A DNA stretch of 64,000 nucleotides from Isoetes taiwanensis (Eukaryota > Streptophyta > Lycopodiopsida > Isoetales > Isoetaceae). The position numbers were made by a program, and so were the translations under genes. Below are positions 60,472 through 64,000 of the stretch, piece by piece. Positions within the stretch are counted from its first letter, which is position 1, and each line of letters begins with the position of its first letter. Below the pieces are notes generated by a model, which worked only from the letters and a program-made list of their open reading frames with translations, was not told the origin of the DNA and did no database searches. The stretch lies in assembly GCA_021234155.1 (NCBI GenBank), contig JAJEKV010000049.1, positions 4,245,487 through 4,309,486 on the forward strand, read 5' to 3'.

Positions 60472-61342
60472 TCATTGGAGGTGATAATGATAATAAACGG
60501 AAGTCAGATACTCTTCTTGGACCATCTCATCTGATCTCAAAAGGGGTAACCATGAAAGTGCCTAGAAGAAGAAAGCAAACAGTAAAGGAAAAACATAAGC
60601 AGTCCTTTAAAAGAGAAAACAACTCTGACATCATCTTATGCTTCCAGCCTATGAATGCTTCAGAGCAGTCTCCTACTGAAATTGAGAATGAAAATCATAT
60701 AAACAATGTACGGCTGGAATGAAACATGATCATAAATTGATCATAAAGTGGGGTTACTTCTGTGCCTTCCCTCTCTTGCCTTACTTTTTTTGTCTTATCA
60801 TGTGGAAAAAGAGAAGGATTAGGTAGGAACTAAGTTGAATGACCTGGCCTCCTTGTCTGAACATGCGCATAGACCTTCATTGGTGTTGGAAGATTGTCTA
60901 TGTCAAGAAAATCTAGTAGTAACTTATGAAACAAAACATGGGGTCAATCAGACAAGGAGCAGATAGTTAACCACCTGAGTGCATCTACAAATATCTCCAG
61001 TGCAACTTTGACTATCCCATAACCATATTCCATAAATTTCTTTGGCCTACAAAATTTTTATTATTTTCTAAGTGCTACCATTCTTGTAGGCTTGTGATGG
61101 TATAATCTAGCAGTAATTGGTAAGCTATTTATTTATGTAAGGTGCACCGCAAATGTTCATGGAACTACACCGAAACAAGGGTTTCTCCCGATCCGCAAAG
61201 CATTGAAGAGTTGTATTGTTGACACACTTATGCATTCGATTCTTTGCTGCCGCCAATTCATTTCCTTTGACACTGCAATGCATGTTTGATTCTTTATGTG
61301 GTAAATGTTTTCTTTGTTCAGCTGTGAAAGGTTTGCTATTTC
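60472..61342 (+). repeat. Direct duplication, copy 2, with open basic ORF end
   Basis: Matches 58838-59726 at a spacing of 1634 bp. Its ORF portion continues past the copy 1 stop, to NASEQSPTEIENENHINNVR and LE at 60722. The peptide (RKSDTLLGPSHLISKGVTMK, VPRRRKQTVKEKHKQSFKRE) looks like a basic nuclear C-terminal exon, but I do not recognise it. The rest is AT-rich without ORFs. Confidence 0.88.
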
Positions 61343-61890
61343 ATGGAGAAAGTATCATGTTACTGTTGTGGGCATGGCTTGCTATTAGATTTGGGATGAA
61401 TGCCAAAGCCATATGGTTTGAACGAGGTGATGAACTGCAAAGTAAAACCCATGCTATGCAAAAATAGACTATTATTTAAATAGCAAGGGTAAGGTGTGAC
61501 CTATATGCAGTAGTAAGTACACAAACACAGATGCATGTCACAAGAAGGTAAATGAACCCAATTGCACAAATTGCACAGAAGCATAATTGCAGGTAATATC
61601 AATAAAGCATTTGTTTAGATGGCTAAACAATACCATGAATTCAAGGTCTAAACTTTTCCCTTCGTGACTGGAACCCTCTGTCTCTTTCGAGTTTGGGGTC
61701 AGATCTTTCATACAACAAAGAGAAGTTGCGTTCTGCAAAGTTGATAATTTGATTAGGTCCGATTTGAAGCAAGTTCTGTTGGGCCAATCGATTTGGACCA
61801 AGTGGCATTTGCTTACTATTTGGTTCTTGATTAACTAATCTTGGGTATTTAGCTTATTTAATTAAATGGCAAATCACATAGCTAACTTTA
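61343..61890. other. No gene recognised
   Basis: AT-rich. Short ORFs only. Confidence 0.5.
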
Positions 61891-62110
61891 GTCCTTTTGG
61901 CCAATTCAATAATGGCCAATGTACAATTATATACCCATGGTGACGTGTCATGTATTTGTACCTATAGCATGGAACATCACATTCTCCCCACCTTAAAAAG
62001 GGTGTTGTCCTCGGGGTCAAGACTATTCGTGTTGTTGGGCAACACATCACATGTTGGAAGCAAGTCTCCCCTCCTTAAAGAGGTAACGTGAGATTATAAG
62101 TTGCACAGAA
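61891..62110 (-). mobile_element. Probable 3' LTR start and polypurine tract of an old gypsy element
   Basis: The minus strand reads AAGGTGGGGAGAATG followed by TGATGTTCCATGC near 61968-61996. This is the usual plant gypsy pattern of polypurine tract then LTR start, preceded by a pol-tail-like DPEDNTLFKVGRM. A similar CTCCCCTCCTTAAAGAGG lies at 62065-62082. A TATA-like TATATAATTG lies in the putative LTR. No target duplication or partner LTR was found. Confidence 0.4.
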
Positions 62111-63524
62111 GTTGTCATGTTCACAGCCATCAATTTTAAAATGACGTGAATGTGCAATTCATAAGTCTGAGAATTCATGTCACGCGGAGATATACGATTG
62201 ACTATTCAGAAGTCACCTTAAATGCGATACTCATTCACTTTTGCATGTTCCGCTGCTCTCTCCACTTGCCAGCGAAAATTTTAGTGGCCCCGGCGGGCCA
62301 TTTGGCCACAAATTACAGGTTCAGGCAAAATGCGACGGCCGGCTTGAGTAGGATGCCTTACCTACAGACTACTGGCAGATTCGCCATTTCGTGGCACTTT
62401 ATTGCCTATTATGACATTAGAATGGCCAATTAGATGTTTGCTAATTGGAGTGGTATCGACTTTGGGGCCAATTTAGTCCCAAGTGAGAACTAGATATGCT
62501 AATGGAATGGCCATTTAGTACACTTGGCCAAATCCTGTAATGCCTTAAGTTCGCCAAATCTTAACTCATCAAGAGGCCCCCTCATAAATACATCATTTAC
62601 GGGGGGCCAACATTATTAGAATTTTTTATTCCTATATATATCTCCCAACTAAGAATAATCCTGCTCTTTTGGAAAATCAAATGTCGAGGCACTTTTCAAT
62701 CCTCTTTACGAAGACTCCGGCATCTTATTTCTGATTCTCCCTACCAACAATCTGTACATTATTGAAATACATGGGGTATGAATTCAAATTCATACAACAT
62801 GTAACAAACACATTTATATAGGATAGCGACTTTCTTTATGTTTGGGCAACGAGCTCTATATTTAATAAAAATCTAGTTAAAAATCGCCATTTGAGCTACA
62901 CATTATTAGATATTTGGTTCAAAAATCGCCAATTGGGTTGCAGCCACATTAGAAAAAAATAGGAAAAATGGCCAGTTCAGGCTACACTTTTGGGGGCATA
63001 TTTTACAAGGAATGGCCAATTCATTATACTTATACAAAATTATAGGTCCCTTAAAATTTTCCCTGCCACTTGCCGAGCAGCTGACAATTCTAGCTCGTCT
63101 TCCATATTTTGCAAGAAAGGAGAGGGGTTCCTCAGATGCAAAGGCATTGAAAACTCATGCGAAGGCATTCCCTGCTGTTGCGATGTGCCCATATTCGAAG
63201 GAGATTGGTCATTCTCATTATATTGTTGATGAGACATAATGGTGCTGACTTGTCGAGATGTGCTTTGACTTCTTGTTTTTATAATTTTTGTTAGCTGTGA
63301 CATATAAAAAAAGCACACAATAAACAACATGCACGCAATTTCACAATTCGAAAATACGAAAAGAAAAGTTACATATATGGGAACTAATTTCTCAACAGTG
63401 TTAAGTAAAAACAAACGTTCAATGAATTTCATTCGAATATTATATACATGAATGTTGAATGTGAATTTAGGTGTCGTGTAAGGAACAGGACATGCACCCT
63501 AAACGTGACTAGAACCAGCTTGGT
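62111..63524. other. AT-rich region with recurrent GGCCAATT-type motifs
   Basis: Variants of AATGGCCAATT occur near 62421, 62502, 62966 and 63012, plus CGCCAATTGGG and CGCCATTTGAG near 62885-62935. A minus frame at 63040-63432 (SPSNMGTSQQQGMPSHEFSM, LHLRNPSPFLQNMEDELELS) could be an exon but has no recognised family. Confidence 0.4.
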
Positions 63525-63999
63525 CTACATCGTCCCCACCGTGGTCAAATTGAAGAATCCTCCAATGATGGTATTCCATAATACCACATCTGGATATGGC
63601 AATGTGTTAAACACTATACATGCTTGTAACAAGCATCTGCATTTACAATACATATCAACAAGATTACTGCCAAGGATGATATCAAAGTTGACTCCACTTT
63701 TAACTATGCCCATGGATGAGCTTTCCCTTCCCTATAAATCCTACAGTGTTGCATGCTCCGAAAATGTTTAAAAATGTCACTTGATTTGCTTTTATTCCTT
63801 TCTTTTGCATACTCCAAAAACAATCAAAAGCTTGGTCACTCTTGCCATGCTGAATATACGATGCGACCATCATACTCCAAGCATCTGTGTCACTCCCTTT
63901 TGTGTCAGTGGACCTTTCAGAAGCCATATCGTCATGCACCACAAAGTCTGAAGCTTGCAACTCTGAAAACATCTTGCATGTGTCCTCCAAAGTCCCACA
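63525..63999 (-). pseudogene. PLS-type PPR protein relic, runs past the right edge
   Basis: The minus strand from the window edge reads DTDAWSMMVASYIQHGKSDQ, AFDCFWSMQKKGIKANQVTF and GKGKLIHGHS. A one-base shift near 63705 leads to VKSGVNFDIILGSNLVDMYC and DVVLWNTIIGGF before a stop. These are consecutive L, S and P type repeats of a plant organelle RNA-binding protein. The N-terminal part lies outside the window. The shift and early stop suggest a pseudogene. Confidence 0.75.
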
Positions 64000-64000
64000 T

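Noticed and set aside
63040..63432. 130-codon minus ORF
   Set aside because: It has a low-complexity Ser/Gln/Asn middle and no recognised domain; it could be an exon but is unsupported.

Overview
This is a nuclear, repeat-rich plant window. The evidence is spliced genes with short GT-AG introns, PIF/Harbinger and Ty3/gypsy elements of plant type, pentatricopeptide-repeat (PPR) relics, a phenylalanine ammonia-lyase fragment and a plant polyol-type transporter. A recognisable DRC10 (IQCD) gene, a subunit of the nexin-dynein regulatory complex of motile cilia, argues for a plant with swimming sperm (fern, lycophyte, bryophyte, or cycad/Ginkgo) rather than a flowering plant or conifer. A fern-like genome is my best guess. 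That is inference, not proof.

Layout. About 11 kb of sequence occurs twice in direct orientation: copy A (1-33338) and copy B (39332-50937). Each copy carries a LINE relic, AT-rich filler, a long CT microsatellite followed by palindromes, a PIF/Harbinger DDE transposase on +, a small Ser-rich ORF on -, a Myb/SANT-like Harbinger partner ORF on -, a second CT microsatellite, and the 5' part of a second diverged Harbinger transposase. Copy A looks three times longer because two complete 11.1-kb LTR retrotransposons of one family sit in it (6750-17907 and 21268-32371). Each has LTRs of 581-596 bp, a 5-bp target duplication and an exact empty site in copy B. Both lie on the minus strand in the order gag (two zinc knuckles), protease, RT, RNase H, integrase, then about 3.9 kb with a coiled-coil ORF before the 3' LTR.

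Between the copies lies DRC10 (ten exons resolved, 34776-37574, +). To the right of copy B is a lower-copy region: a small secreted Cys-rich protein gene (CDS 52526-52891, +), a convergent two-exon polyol/monosaccharide transporter gene (54759-53278, -) whose first transmembrane helix lacks the usual Asp, a foldback MITE, a 57-bp minisatellite, PPR relics, an 890-bp direct duplication with a PAL 3' fragment beside it, and a PPR relic running off the right edge.

A caution applies to the whole transposon part. Differences between copies cluster at CAG/CTG trinucleotides (a CHG methylation context) and look like consensus-calling errors rather than mutations. Many frameshifts in the retroelements and the Harbinger genes may therefore not exist in the organism, and broken ORFs there should be read as provisional.
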